A stretch of 64,000 bases of DNA from Nocardiopsis sp. FR4 (GTDB lineage Bacteria; Actinomycetota; Actinomycetes; Streptosporangiales; Streptosporangiaceae). This document shows positions 16,982 to 25,400 of this stretch, one piece after another (the stretch's first letter is position 1; every line of letters begins with the position of its first letter). A program made the translations under genes and the position numbers. The notes beneath the pieces are model-generated. The model made no database searches and was not told where the DNA came from. It worked only from the letters and a program-made list of their open reading frames with translations. The stretch covers positions 1 to 64,000 of the forward strand of contig NZ_VWVV01000017.1 of assembly GCF_009830945.1 (NCBI RefSeq). The letters are read 5' to 3'.

Positions 16982-17071
16982 GAGGGTGCTACTCCTTGTT
17001 GCTACGGGGCAAGCGGATCCTATCCGCCTCCGGGGCGCGGGCCCGCGCGTCCGCGCGGGCCCCGGCGCCGC

Positions 17072-17716
17072 TCAGCGGCCCGGAGCGCCCCGCTTCCAGG
17101 CGTCGGCGGGGATTCTCTCCACGAGGTCGATCAGGTAGTCGGCGGCGGTCAGGGCACGGTCGGGGTCCAGCCGCATGGCCGCCCACGTCAGGACGTAGTC
17201 CCCGCTGAAGCGCACGGGCAGGGAGCGCGACCGGGGGTCGGCCAGCAGCCACTTGGTGACCACGCCGTCGAGCACGGCCGCGGTGAAACCGGGGTCGCGG
17301 CCCACGGCCTGGAAGGCGCTGCCGAAGGTGTCGTCGGAGGTCTCGGAGCCGCGCCTGCGCACGATCTGCAGTTCGGCGCCGGGGCCTGGGGTGCGCACCG
17401 CCACGATCCGGTGGACGTGCCGGACCCTGTCGGTGCCCCTGCCGGTCGTGTGCGTCTGCTCGAAGGCGGTCACCAGGTGCGGGCCCCGGCGCCCGGTGAG
17501 CACGTGCTGGGCCCGCGGGTGCGGGCCCAGGGCGGACCGGGGCAGCACCGCCTCCCCGAGGGGGTCGGGAAGGTGTTCGGTGTAGGTCCACCCGTGCGCG
17601 TGCGCCCAGTCCCGCAGTCCGGCCGCCCGTTCCTTGCGGAAGTGCGCGGCGACCGCGATCGTGCCAGCCGACAGGACGACGGCGACCAGCGCGATCACAG
17701 ACAGGGCGCCTTCCAT
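17072..17716 (-). CDS. Membrane-anchored hypothetical protein (214 aa)
   Basis: I do not recognise a characterised homologue. The protein has one N-terminal transmembrane helix (about residues 5-25) and then a soluble alpha/beta-looking domain of ~180 residues. It begins with RDWAHAHGWTYTE and later has HRIVAVRTPGPGAELQI and FSGDYVLTWAAMRLDP. The layout resembles small DUF3137-like or band-type membrane-attached proteins of actinomycetes, but I cannot assign it. The ATG at 17716 has an excellent GGAGGAG site eight bases upstream. It is followed on the same strand by the 53-residue repeat protein. Confidence 0.72.
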   Translation of the reverse strand: MEGALSVIALVAVVLSAGTIAVAAHFRKERAAGLRDWAHAHGWTYTEHLPDPLGEAVLPRSALGPHPRAQHVLTGRRGPHLVTAFEQTHTTGRGTDRVRHVHRIVAVRTPGPGAELQIVRRRGSETSDDTFGSAFQAVGRDPGFTAAVLDGVVTKWLLADPRSRSLPVRFSGDYVLTWAAMRLDPDRALTAADYLIDLVERIPADAWKRGAPGR

Positions 17717-18208
17717 CCGGTGTCTCCTCCGGGCGGGGATGTGGGGTGGCCGTGGACCCGTCCACCGTGAGCGGGCCGGGTCCGTCGAAAGGGAACCCGC
17801 ACTGGCCGTACGGATCCATTCTGTGTGGATTGCGGGGTCTTGTCACCCCTTGCTGTTGTCCTCCGGGAACGGTCAGGGGCCGCGGGGTTCCGAGCTTCCG
17901 CCCCTACCTACCCGAAACGGACACGGAGTCACCCTCACGAAGCGTCCTCACCCGGTCACCACCTGCGTGAACACACCCCGTTCCCCGGGTGGGCGGTGCC
18001 CCGCGCGCGGCGCGGAGGCCTTCCGCTCCGGCGCCGCCGCGGGTGTCCTGCCGTCACACCGCTGGCACGGAGGGTGAGGGTTGTCCGGAACCGGCCACGG
18101 CGGGCCCGGCGGCCCCGGGGCGGAGGGCGCCTCCCGCGGGCTCGGGGCGCGGGAGGTCCGGGACGCGGGGCCAGGGCCGTCCCGGCGCGGAGGGGCGGAC
18201 GGCCCCCC
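17717..18208. other. Intergenic region
   Basis: 492 bp between two minus-strand genes. It holds the terminator of the SARP gene (18130-18156) and the promoter region of the membrane-protein gene (about 17717-17950). No credible reading frame is present. Confidence 0.5.
18130..18156 (-). terminator. Hairpin downstream of the SARP gene
   Basis: CCTCCCGCG (18130-18138) pairs perfectly with CGCGGGAGG (18148-18156) around a nine-base loop, about 50 bp after the SARP stop. Confidence 0.55.
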
Positions 18209-20104
18209 TCAGCAGACCTGGTGCGTCGGAAGGGGCAGGCCCGCGGCGCGGAGCGTGTGGCCCGGCGCGGGGAACCCGCTGACCAGCGGCCGTTCGCTCC
18301 GGGCGGGGCCCTCGGTGACGGAGAGCCGCCGCGCGTACTGCTCCCGGGCGTACAGGCGGACGAGGTCGTGCATCTCGTACCGCCCGGGGCCCGCGGAGTC
18401 GACCAGGTTCGCGTTGAGCAGCGGTTCCAGGGTGCGGTCCACGCTCTCCACCGGGACCCCGAGCAGTTCGGCCGCCTCCTGGAGGGTGAACGCCGCGCCG
18501 CGCGCCCCGCCCAGCCGCCGGAACGCCTCGGCGGCCGTGGCCTGTCCGCCGTGGTGCAGTGCCGTGAGGCTGGCGCCGATCCGGTCGGCGATCCCGAGGC
18601 CGTCGGTGCGCAGAACGTCGAGGCGGCATCGCACGTCCGAGAGCCGCGCGAGCAGGTGGTCGGCGTAGCCCGCCGGGTGCGGGAGCAGACGGTCGGCCAC
18701 GGCCTGCAGGGCGGCCGGCAGGTGTCCGGCCAGCCGCGCCAGCGCCCGCGCGGTGGGGGAGCCGGGCGGCAGGCGGTCCTCGCCGACCGTCCGGGTGAGC
18801 ATGGAGACGGCCGGTTCGGGTGAGAGGACGGACAGGCGGACCCTGAGGGAGGGGCGCAGCGACGCCAGGTTCCGCCGGGCGGTCACGAGCACTGCGCACG
18901 CCGGGTCCGACGGCAGGAGGGGGAGGACCTGGCCGGCCGAGGCGGCGTCGTCCAGGACGATCAGCACCCGTTTCCCGGACAGCGCCGTGCGCAGCCGGGA
19001 CGCGGCCTCCTCGGCGTCGGCCGGCGCCCCCTCCACGCCGAACGCCCGCAGGAAGCGGGTGAGCACCGCGTGCGCGGTCAGCGGCTCGGTGCCCGGGAAG
19101 GCTCCGTGCAGGTCGACGTACAGCCGCCCGTCGGGGAACGCGCCGGCCGCCCGGTGGGCCACGTGCACCGCCAGGGCGGACTTGCCCACCCCGGGGCAGC
19201 CCTCGACGGACACGACCGGCGGGGCCGAGGACCCCGGGGCGGCCAGGTGAGCGCTGATCAGCTCCACCTGTTCCTCGCGCCCGTAGAGCGTCGGGACGTC
19301 GATCGGCAGCTGCTGCGGAGTGCTGGACCGGTGGCCGCGCAGCGAGGGGTACTCCCCGGACTCGGGGCACAGTTCGGGGGAGCGGGCCAGGATCCGGCTG
19401 TGCAGCTTGCGCAGCGCCGGACTGGGGTCCACCCCCAGCTCCTCGACCAGGCGGGAGCGGATGTCCTGGTAGGCGTTGAGCGCCTCGGCGCAGCGCCCCT
19501 CCCGGCTCAGGGCCGTCATCCGCAGGACCCACAGCTGCTCGCGCAGGGGGTGGTGGGCACCGATCACCGAGTTCAGCCGGTGGAGGACCTCGGTGTGCCG
19601 TCCTTGGGACAGCCGGACCTTCATGAGCTCCTCGAAGCAGGCGAGCCGCTGCTCGTCCAGGTGCGTGTGGGTGAGCGCCAGGTCGCCGTCGAGCGGGGTG
19701 TCCTGCAGGGCGCTGCCGCGCCACAGCCCCAGCGCCTCCTCCAGGAGCGGTTCCGCGTCGTCGGTCCCTCCCCCCTCCGCCGCACGCAGGCCCCGGCGCA
19801 GCGCCGCGTCGAACACGGCGGAGTCCAGTTCGCGGGGCTCCACACGGATCCGGTAGCCGTCACCGACGGTCTCGATCCGGTCCAGCAGCTGGCGCAGGTG
19901 GGAGACGTAGGTCTTGATGTTCCCCTTCGCCGACCTCGGTGAACCCGCCCCCCAGATATCGCTGATCAGCTGTCCGAAGGACACCGTGGTATTCGCTCTC
20001 AACAGGAGCGCGACGAGGAGTTGTCGGTGTTTCAGCCGGTTGACGGGTACGTGGCTTCCGGCGTCGTCCAGGATTTCGAGCGGTCCCAGTAATTTGAATT
20101 CCAT
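18209..20104 (-). CDS. SARP-family activator with NB-ARC ATPase domain (AfsR-like, no TPR tail)
   Basis: A 631-residue pathway-type regulator. Residues about 1-95 form an OmpR-like winged helix (LKHRQLLVALLLRAN... GNIKTYVSHLRQLL). About 96-245 form the bacterial transcriptional activation domain. From about 270 an NB-ARC module follows, with Walker A (GCPGVGKSAL), Walker B (VLIVLDDA) and a TARR sensor segment. It ends with a winged-helix-like region and lacks the long TPR array of full AfsR. SARPs activate secondary-metabolite operons by binding heptamer direct repeats overlapping the -35 region. It is divergent from the six-Cys peptide operon, whose promoter carries just such repeats (20333-20361). 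The ATG at 20104 has only a weak GAGAC ribosome site. Confidence 0.93.
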   Translation of the reverse strand: MEFKLLGPLEILDDAGSHVPVNRLKHRQLLVALLLRANTTVSFGQLISDIWGAGSPRSAKGNIKTYVSHLRQLLDRIETVGDGYRIRVEPRELDSAVFDAALRRGLRAAEGGGTDDAEPLLEEALGLWRGSALQDTPLDGDLALTHTHLDEQRLACFEELMKVRLSQGRHTEVLHRLNSVIGAHHPLREQLWVLRMTALSREGRCAEALNAYQDIRSRLVEELGVDPSPALRKLHSRILARSPELCPESGEYPSLRGHRSSTPQQLPIDVPTLYGREEQVELISAHLAAPGSSAPPVVSVEGCPGVGKSALAVHVAHRAAGAFPDGRLYVDLHGAFPGTEPLTAHAVLTRFLRAFGVEGAPADAEEAASRLRTALSGKRVLIVLDDAASAGQVLPLLPSDPACAVLVTARRNLASLRPSLRVRLSVLSPEPAVSMLTRTVGEDRLPPGSPTARALARLAGHLPAALQAVADRLLPHPAGYADHLLARLSDVRCRLDVLRTDGLGIADRIGASLTALHHGGQATAAEAFRRLGGARGAAFTLQEAAELLGVPVESVDRTLEPLLNANLVDSAGPGRYEMHDLVRLYAREQYARRLSVTEGPARSERPLVSGFPAPGHTLRAAGLPLPTHQVC

Positions 20105-20332
20105 GAATGTCTCATATCATCTTTATTCCAGCTCGATGCCGAGAGTCGGGAACCTCGGTGAATCTCTGCTCCTCTCGGCGTATCCCCCGGTCAAGGCGGC
20201 GCACGGTAACCCATGTCCACCAGTTTGCGCAGCGTAACACGGGTTTCAGGGCGGGAAAGGGAACTGGCCGAATCCGGCCGAGGTGGTTCCCGGTACTCCG
20301 GAAGAAGGCCCGGTCGCGGTTTCCGTGACGCG

Positions 20333-20361
20333 GTGAACCGTCAGTGAACCGCCTGTGTACC
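20333..20361 (+). promoter_or_regulatory. SARP-type triple direct repeat
   Basis: GTGAACC occurs at 20333 and 20344 and GTGTACC at 20355: three heptamers at an exact 11-bp period, the arrangement SARP proteins recognise. TTGTCT at 20371-20376 is a possible -10 hexamer at the expected distance. The peptide start codon follows at 20418. Confidence 0.7.
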
Positions 20362-20417
20362 CGCTGCTGGTTGTCTGTTGATTGTCAGCTATGGCGCTTA
20401 CCGAGAAAGGAAGAGAC

Positions 20418-20624
20418 ATGATCGGCATGATCACGTCGATGAGTGACCGGATGCTCCGGTCGTTCGCTCCGCAGGTGCGGGCCGAGGCGGCCGCCTGCGG
20501 GCCGTGGCGCAATTCCCACTGCAACCGCTGTGGGCTCTTTTGGACCAACAAGGTCCAGTACCAGAGCCGGTACTGCACCGGCTCCGGCACCCAGATCCGC
20601 GAGCTGGACTGCGGCACCTGCTGA
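20418..20624 (+). CDS. Six-cysteine peptide precursor (68 aa), candidate disulfide-rich secreted peptide
   Basis: A 68-residue precursor not matching a family I know. Residues 1-26 form a leader with no long hydrophobic core, ending in the small-residue run AEAAA that would suit a signal-peptidase-type cut. The remaining 42 residues hold six Cys (27, 35, 38, 53, 65, 68) with spacing C-x7-C-x2-C-x14-C-x11-C-x2-C plus several aromatic residues. The ATG at 20418 is chosen because GAAAGGA sits about six bases upstream; an in-frame ATG at 20382 lacks such a site. It is followed by a perfect hairpin and then by a thioredoxin-like protein, ABC exporter, S26 peptidase and MauE-like protein. Three disulfides in the exported product are inferred. 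A zinc-binding peptide (two CxxC pairs) is the main alternative. Confidence 0.8.
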   Translation: MIGMITSMSDRMLRSFAPQVRAEAAACGPWRNSHCNRCGLFWTNKVQYQSRYCTGSGTQIRELDCGTC

Positions 20625-20650
20625 GCGGGCTGACCCGCTCGCGGTGAGAT

Positions 20651-20684
20651 CGCGGGGGCGGGGCCGCGCGGCCCCGCCCCCGCG
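20651..20684 (+). terminator. 17-bp perfect palindrome after the peptide gene
   Basis: Bases 20651-20667 are the exact reverse complement of 20668-20684. Placed between the small precursor gene and its processing genes, it probably works as a partial terminator or mRNA 3' stabiliser that raises peptide over enzyme expression (inference). Confidence 0.75.
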
Positions 20685-20711
20685 GAACCGGTTCCGAGAG
20701 AAAGGCGTGTC

Positions 20712-21266
20712 GTGTTCTTCGTCGTCGTCGCGGTGGTACTGGTCGGGGCGCTGGGCCTCGTGAACCTGCTGCTGTCCATCGGGGTGGTCCGCAGGCTGCG
20801 GCAGCACACCGAACTCCTGGAAGAACGCCCCTCCTCGACGGAGGAGGACGTCCCGGCCTCCGCGGTGTCCGTCGGCACCCCGGTCGGGGAACTGCGGGCC
20901 ACGTCCACCCGGGGCGCGGAACTGTCCTTCGGAGCGGACACCGACCGCCTCGTGGTGGCCTTCCTCTCCCCGGACTGCTCGCCCTGCCGCAAGCGGCTGC
21001 CCCTCCTCCTGGACTACGCCGCGCGGCACCCGGACGCGCGCGTGCTCGCCGTGGTGGTCGAGGAGGACGGGACGGAGGAGGAGATGGTCGACCGGCTGGA
21101 ACCGGCCGTTCCGGTGGTGGTCCAGCCCTGGGAGGGGCCGCTGCCCAGGCTCTTCGACATCCAGGGCACCCCCGCCTTCGTCACGCTGGAGAACGGTGTG
21201 GTGACGGCGACCAGCCTCTTCGCGCCCAGGGCCGGCGGTGCCGCGCTGAGCACGGCGGCCGGGTGA
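20712..21266 (+). CDS. Membrane-anchored thioredoxin-like protein (MauD/TlpA-like)
   Basis: A 184-residue protein with an N-terminal transmembrane helix (about 1-25), a linker, and a thioredoxin fold from about residue 55. The active site is Cys89-Ser-Pro-Cys92 (SPDCSPCRKRLP) and the cis-proline loop is GTPAF near 152-156. Its extracytoplasmic placement and CxxC fit an oxidase or isomerase of disulfides, as MauD/TlpA/DsbE proteins are. In methylamine dehydrogenase operons MauD and MauE together support a small subunit with six disulfides; the same pair occurs here with a six-Cys peptide. The GTG start at 20712 has GAGAAAGG upstream. It is second in the peptide operon, three bases before the ABC gene. 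Confidence 0.87.
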   Translation: MFFVVVAVVLVGALGLVNLLLSIGVVRRLRQHTELLEERPSSTEEDVPASAVSVGTPVGELRATSTRGAELSFGADTDRLVVAFLSPDCSPCRKRLPLLLDYAARHPDARVLAVVVEEDGTEEEMVDRLEPAVPVVVQPWEGPLPRLFDIQGTPAFVTLENGVVTATSLFAPRAGGAALSTAAG

Positions 21267-21269
21267 GGC

Positions 21270-23105
21270 ATGGACACCGAGGAGAACAAGCCGGGGCTCG
21301 GCTGGCGCGAGGTCGTCGCCGGACTGGGCCCCGCCGTGGGGCTCGTGTGGCGGGCGGGCCGCTGGTGGGCGCTCGGACTGGCGGCACTCGCCGCCGCGGC
21401 GGGCGCGGTACCGGTCGCCACCGCCTGGCTCATGCGCACCGTGCTCAACGACCTGTCCGTCGGCGCCGCGGCGGCGACCGTGCTCACCCTCGCCGTGGTG
21501 CTGGCGGCGCTCGGACTGGTGACCGCGACGACCACGGCGCTGCAGATCTACGCGGAGGACGAACTGGGCCGCAGGGTCGGCCTGCACGCCGACGACCGCC
21601 TGTTCAGCGCGGTCAACCGGCTCCCCGGGCTCGGCCGGTTCGAGGACCCCGCCTTCCTGGACCGCCTGCGGCTGGCCGCCGACAACGGCGGGCAGACGCC
21701 CGCGCAGGTCCTGCAGGCCGTCCTGGGGCTGCTCGGCGGGCTCGTGACCATCCTCGGTTTCGTCGGCTCCCTCGTGGTCATCCACCCCCTGCTGGCCGGA
21801 GCCGTCCTGCTCGGCACCCTGCCCGCGCTGTGGGCGCAGCTGGAGCTGTCGCGCCGACGGGCCGCCATGGTCTGGAGGCTCGGCCCGGTCGAGCGCCGCG
21901 AGCTCTTCTACCGGGACCTGATGTCGAGTGTCGAGGCGGCGAAGGAGATCCGCCTCTTCGGACTGGGTGACATGCTGCGCGGACGCATGCTGACCGAGCG
22001 CAGGACCGCCAACGCCGAGCTGCGGCGCATGGACCGCAGGGACATGCTCGTCCAGGTCGCGGCCGGGCTGCTGGCCGCGCTGATCTCCGGCGGCGGGCTG
22101 GTCTGGGTGATCTTCCAGTCCGGCTCGGGTTCGGGCGCCGTGGGAGACGTCGCCCTCTACATCGCCGCCGCGGGAGCGGTGCAGCAGGGCATGGCCGGGG
22201 TGATCTCGCTCCTGGCCCAGGCCCACGGGCGCCTGCTGCTGTTCACGCACTACCGCGCCGTGGTCGCGGTCCGCCCCGACCTGCCCTCGGAGTCGGCACC
22301 GCTCGCCCCCCTGACCGGCCGGATCGAGCTGCGCGACGTGTGGTTCCGCTACACCCCCGACCACCCCTGGGTCCTGCGCGGCGTGGACCTGGACATCCCG
22401 GCCGGGACGGCGCTCGGCCTGGTGGGGCGCAACGGCTCGGGCAAGAGCACCCTGGTCAAGCTGCTGTGCCGGTTCTACGACCCGGACCGCGGTTCCATCA
22501 CCTGGGACGGGACCGACATCCGGGAGGTGGACCCGGCGGCCCTGCGCGAGCGGATCGGCGCGGTGTTCCAGGACTACATGACCTACGACATGACCGCCGC
22601 CGAGAACATCGGCCTGGGGGACCGCGCCCACTCCGGGGACCGGCGGGCCATCGAGTCCGCCGCCCGCCGGGCGGGCGTCCACGACGTGATCTCCGCGCTC
22701 CCGCGGGGGTACGACACGCTCATCACCCGGACCTTCTTCCAAGGGGAGGAGGGCGCCGGGGGCGTCGCCCTCTCCGGCGGACAGCAGCAGCGGGTCGCGA
22801 TCGCCCGCGCGCTGCTGCGCGAGAAGCGCGACCTGCTCATCCTCGACGAGCCCAGCGCGGGGCTGGACGCGGAGGCGGAGTACGAACTGCACACGCGGCT
22901 CAGCGAGCACCGCCGGGACCGCACCAGCCTGCTCGTGTCCCACCGGCTCGGCGCGCTGCGCGACGCCGACCGGATCGTGGTGCTCGACGGGGGGAGGATC
23001 ACCGAGACCGGTACGCACGCCGAGCTGATCGCCGCCGAAGGGGTGTACGCCCGGCTGTTCTCGGTGCAGGCCGAGGGGTACCGCGAGGAGGGCGCGCCGT
23101 GCTGA
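21270..23105 (+). CDS. ABC exporter for the six-Cys peptide
   Basis: A 611-residue fused membrane-plus-ATPase exporter. The membrane domain spans about residues 30-330 with five or six hydrophobic segments. The ATPase domain has Walker A LVGRNGSGKSTLVK near 387-400, signature LSGGQQQR near 505-512, Walker B LLILDEPSAGLD near 526-537 and the switch His in LLVSHRLGAL. There is no C39 peptidase domain, so leader removal must come from another protein, plausibly the signal peptidase encoded next. It probably works as a homodimer because no second half-transporter is present. It starts three bases after the preceding stop and overlaps the following gene by seven bases. Confidence 0.9.
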   Translation: MDTEENKPGLGWREVVAGLGPAVGLVWRAGRWWALGLAALAAAAGAVPVATAWLMRTVLNDLSVGAAAATVLTLAVVLAALGLVTATTTALQIYAEDELGRRVGLHADDRLFSAVNRLPGLGRFEDPAFLDRLRLAADNGGQTPAQVLQAVLGLLGGLVTILGFVGSLVVIHPLLAGAVLLGTLPALWAQLELSRRRAAMVWRLGPVERRELFYRDLMSSVEAAKEIRLFGLGDMLRGRMLTERRTANAELRRMDRRDMLVQVAAGLLAALISGGGLVWVIFQSGSGSGAVGDVALYIAAAGAVQQGMAGVISLLAQAHGRLLLFTHYRAVVAVRPDLPSESAPLAPLTGRIELRDVWFRYTPDHPWVLRGVDLDIPAGTALGLVGRNGSGKSTLVKLLCRFYDPDRGSITWDGTDIREVDPAALRERIGAVFQDYMTYDMTAAENIGLGDRAHSGDRRAIESAARRAGVHDVISALPRGYDTLITRTFFQGEEGAGGVALSGGQQQRVAIARALLREKRDLLILDEPSAGLDAEAEYELHTRLSEHRRDRTSLLVSHRLGALRDADRIVVLDGGRITETGTHAELIAAEGVYARLFSVQAEGYREEGAPC

Positions 23106-23554
23106 TCCTGCTCGTGTCCGCCGCGACGGCCGTGGTCGCGGTCGCGGCTTCGGGGCTGGGGGTCCTGCTGTGGATACGCGGCAGGGTCTTCGTCACGGAG
23201 GTCTTGGGGGAGAGCATGCTGCCCACGCTGTCCCACGGGGACCGGATGCTCGCCGTGCGCGCGGGCCGGGACACGGTGTTCTCCCGGAGCCAGCTGGTGG
23301 TCCTGCGCGACCCGGAGGCGCCCGTGGTCCGCGACGAACGCAACCGCCGAAGAAGGAACTACCTGGTCAAGAGGGTGGTCGCGGTGGCCGGTGAGCCCCT
23401 GCCCGAAGGCGTCGCCCACGACACCGGCACGGTGCCCGAGGGGCACCTGGTGGTGATGGGCGACAACCTCGGCCGCAGCCGCGACTCGCGGGACTTCGGG
23501 CCGGTGCCGGTCGTCCGGGTCGCGGGGACCGTACTGCGACGGCTGGAGGGGTGA
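23099..23554 (+). CDS. S26 family signal peptidase (151 aa)
   Basis: A compact type I signal-peptidase homologue. One N-terminal transmembrane helix (about 2-26) is followed by the catalytic Ser39 in GESMLPTL, the general-base Lys91 in NYLVKRVVAVAGE, and the conserved box MGDNLGRSRDSRDFGPV (120-136). All catalytic boxes are intact. At 151 residues it is shorter than housekeeping LepB and resembles Imp/TraF-like dedicated peptidases. The natural reading is that it removes the leader of the six-Cys peptide, perhaps at AEAAA before Cys27 (inference). The GTG at 23099 has GGAGG upstream and overlaps the ABC stop, so it is translationally coupled. Confidence 0.9.
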   Translation: MLILLVSAATAVVAVAASGLGVLLWIRGRVFVTEVLGESMLPTLSHGDRMLAVRAGRDTVFSRSQLVVLRDPEAPVVRDERNRRRRNYLVKRVVAVAGEPLPEGVAHDTGTVPEGHLVVMGDNLGRSRDSRDFGPVPVVRVAGTVLRRLEG

Positions 23555-24084
23555 TGGCGTTGCCGTGGGAGTACGTGGTTCCGGGGGCGGCGGCCCTGCT
23601 CGCGACCGTCTTCGCCGTCTCCGCGTTCGGCAAGTTCCGGGACCCGCGGGCCTTCGCCGAGGCGCTGGAGCCGCTGCGCCTGGTCCCCCGGCGCCTGCTG
23701 CTCCCCGTGGCCGTGGGCGTGCCCGCGGCGGAGACCGTCGTGGTCGCCGCCTTCGGCGGTTACGCGGTGGGGGTCGAGAGCGCCGCGGGGCTCGCCTTCG
23801 CCGGCGCACTCGCCCTCCTGGGGGTGTTCACCGCGGTGGTCGTGTTCTCCCTGCGGCGCAGGCCCTCCGCGCGCTGCCACTGCTTCGGGCGCACCGGTGC
23901 CGCGTACGCGCCGCGCCACGTGGTCCGGAACGCGGGACTGGGCGCGGCGGCCGTGCTCGGCGTACTCGGCGCGGCGTCCGCGGGCGTGCCCGAGCCCGCC
24001 GGAGTGGCCGTCGCCGTGCTGGCGGGGGCGGTCGCCGGCGTCCTCGTCACGGCCATGGACGACGTCGTGGAGCTGTTCGCCTGA
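23554..24084 (+). CDS. MauE/DoxX-like redox membrane protein
   Basis: A 176-residue polytopic membrane protein with about four or five hydrophobic segments. The family hallmark is the CHCFG motif (Cys108, Cys110) in the loop after the third helix, plus the early FGKFRDP segment. MauE-type proteins pass oxidising or reducing equivalents across the membrane to thioredoxin-like partners such as MauD. The ATG at 23554 is preferred because GGAGG lies four bases upstream, and it shares one base with the preceding stop; a GTG at 23551 is possible. Last gene of the peptide operon, ending before a hairpin. Confidence 0.87.
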   Translation: MALPWEYVVPGAAALLATVFAVSAFGKFRDPRAFAEALEPLRLVPRRLLLPVAVGVPAAETVVVAAFGGYAVGVESAAGLAFAGALALLGVFTAVVVFSLRRRPSARCHCFGRTGAAYAPRHVVRNAGLGAAAVLGVLGAASAGVPEPAGVAVAVLAGAVAGVLVTAMDDVVELFA

Positions 24085-24150
24085 GGCGGGGCGGCGGCCG
24101 GGGCCCCGGAACCGTGTCGTTCCCGGGCCCTCCGGGGCGGGGTCCGGGCG

Positions 24151-24174
24151 CCCGCGGTGCGCGAACACCGCGGG
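24151..24174. terminator. Hairpin between convergent operons
   Basis: CCCGCGGTG (24151-24159) pairs perfectly with CACCGCGGG (24166-24174) around a six-base loop, between the peptide operon and the leucine-catabolic operon. Confidence 0.6.
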
Positions 24175-24242
24175 AGCCCGAACCCGCTTCGGACCTCCGG
24201 CGCGCTCCGGGCCCCGCGGGCCCGGGCCCCTCCGGAGAACGG

Positions 24243-25400
24243 TCAGGCGGGCAGGCCCAGCTCCCGGGCGATGAGCATCTTCTGCACCTCGCTGGTGCCC
24301 TCGCCCACCTCCAGGATCTTGGCGTCGCGGTAGAAGCGGCCCACGGCGTAGTCGTTCATGAACCCGTAGCCGCCGAACACCTGCGTGGCGTCGCGCGCGT
24401 TGTCCATGGCCGCGTTGGAGGCGACCAGCTTGGCGATGGCCGCCTCCTTCTTGAACGGCTCGCCCGCCAGCATCCGCGAGGCCGCGTCGTAGTAGGCCAG
24501 CCGCGCGGTGTGCGCCCGCGCCTCCATCTCGGCGATCTTGAACTGGATCGCCTGGTAGTGGCCGATGGGGTTGCCAAAGGCGCTGCGCTCGTGGGCGTAG
24601 CGCACGCTCTCGTCCACGCAGCCCTGGGCCAGGCCCACCGACAGCGCCGCGATGGCGATGCGGCCCTCGTCCAGGATCCGCAGGAACTGGGCGTACCCGC
24701 GCCCGCGCTCGCCGACGAGGTTGGCCTCGGGCACCCGGCAGTCCTCGAAGACCAGCTCGTTGGTGTCGGAGGCGTTCCAGCCCACCTTCGAGTACTTCTG
24801 GCCCACCGAGAAGCCCGGCGTTCCGGCGGGCACCAGGATCGAGGAGATCTCCGGGCGCCCGTCCCCACGCCTGCCCGTCACGGCCGTCACGGTCACCAGC
24901 GCGGTGATGTCCGTGCCCGAGTTGGTGATGAAGGACTTGGTCCCGTTGATCACCCACTCCCCGCCCTCCAGGCGGGCCGTGGTCCGGGTGGCCCCCGCGT
25001 CGGAGCCCCCGTCCGGCTCGGTCAGGCCGAACGCGCCCAGGGCCTCGCCCGAGCACAGCCGGGGCAGGTAGGCCTTCTTCTGCTCCTCGGTGCCGAACCG
25101 GTAGATGGGCATCGCCCCCAGGGACACGCCCGCCTCCAGGGTGATGGCCACAGAGGAGTCCACGCGGGCCAGTTCCTCCAGGGCCAGGCACAGCGCGAAG
25201 TAGTCGCCGCCCATGCCCCCGTGCTCCTCGGGGAAGGGCAGCCCGAACAGGCCCATCCGCCCCATCTTGGCGATGACCTCGTACGGGAAGGCCTCGCGCT
25301 CGTAGTAGTCGCCGATGACCGGGGCGACCTCGGTGCGGGCGAACTCCTCCACGGCGGCCCGCAGGTCGGCGTGCTCGGTGGAGAGCTGGTGACGGTTCAT
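24243..25400 (-). CDS. Acyl-CoA dehydrogenase, probably isovaleryl-CoA dehydrogenase
   Basis: A 385-residue FAD-dependent acyl-CoA dehydrogenase. Motifs include the FAD/substrate segment FGLTEPDGGSDAGATRT (about 126-142), WVINGTKSFITNSG and the C-terminal QVFGGYGFMNDYAVGRFYRDAKI (split around 345-367). The context is a carboxylase pair of methylcrotonyl-CoA type and a divergent TetR regulator. That points to oxidation of isovaleryl-CoA to methylcrotonyl-CoA in leucine breakdown. The ATG at 25400 overlaps the stop of the upstream gene (ATGA), so translation is coupled. Another short or branched acyl-CoA substrate cannot be ruled out. Confidence 0.88.
   Translation of the reverse strand: MNRHQLSTEHADLRAAVEEFARTEVAPVIGDYYEREAFPYEVIAKMGRMGLFGLPFPEEHGGMGGDYFALCLALEELARVDSSVAITLEAGVSLGAMPIYRFGTEEQKKAYLPRLCSGEALGAFGLTEPDGGSDAGATRTTARLEGGEWVINGTKSFITNSGTDITALVTVTAVTGRRGDGRPEISSILVPAGTPGFSVGQKYSKVGWNASDTNELVFEDCRVPEANLVGERGRGYAQFLRILDEGRIAIAALSVGLAQGCVDESVRYAHERSAFGNPIGHYQAIQFKIAEMEARAHTARLAYYDAASRMLAGEPFKKEAAIAKLVASNAAMDNARDATQVFGGYGFMNDYAVGRFYRDAKILEVGEGTSEVQKMLIARELGLPA

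Noticed and set aside
20385..23018. 877-codon minus-strand frame opposite the six-Cys peptide operon
   Set aside because: Low-complexity Gln/Arg/Gly/Val composition typical of antisense frames in GC-rich DNA. The plus strand carries intact motifs for every gene.
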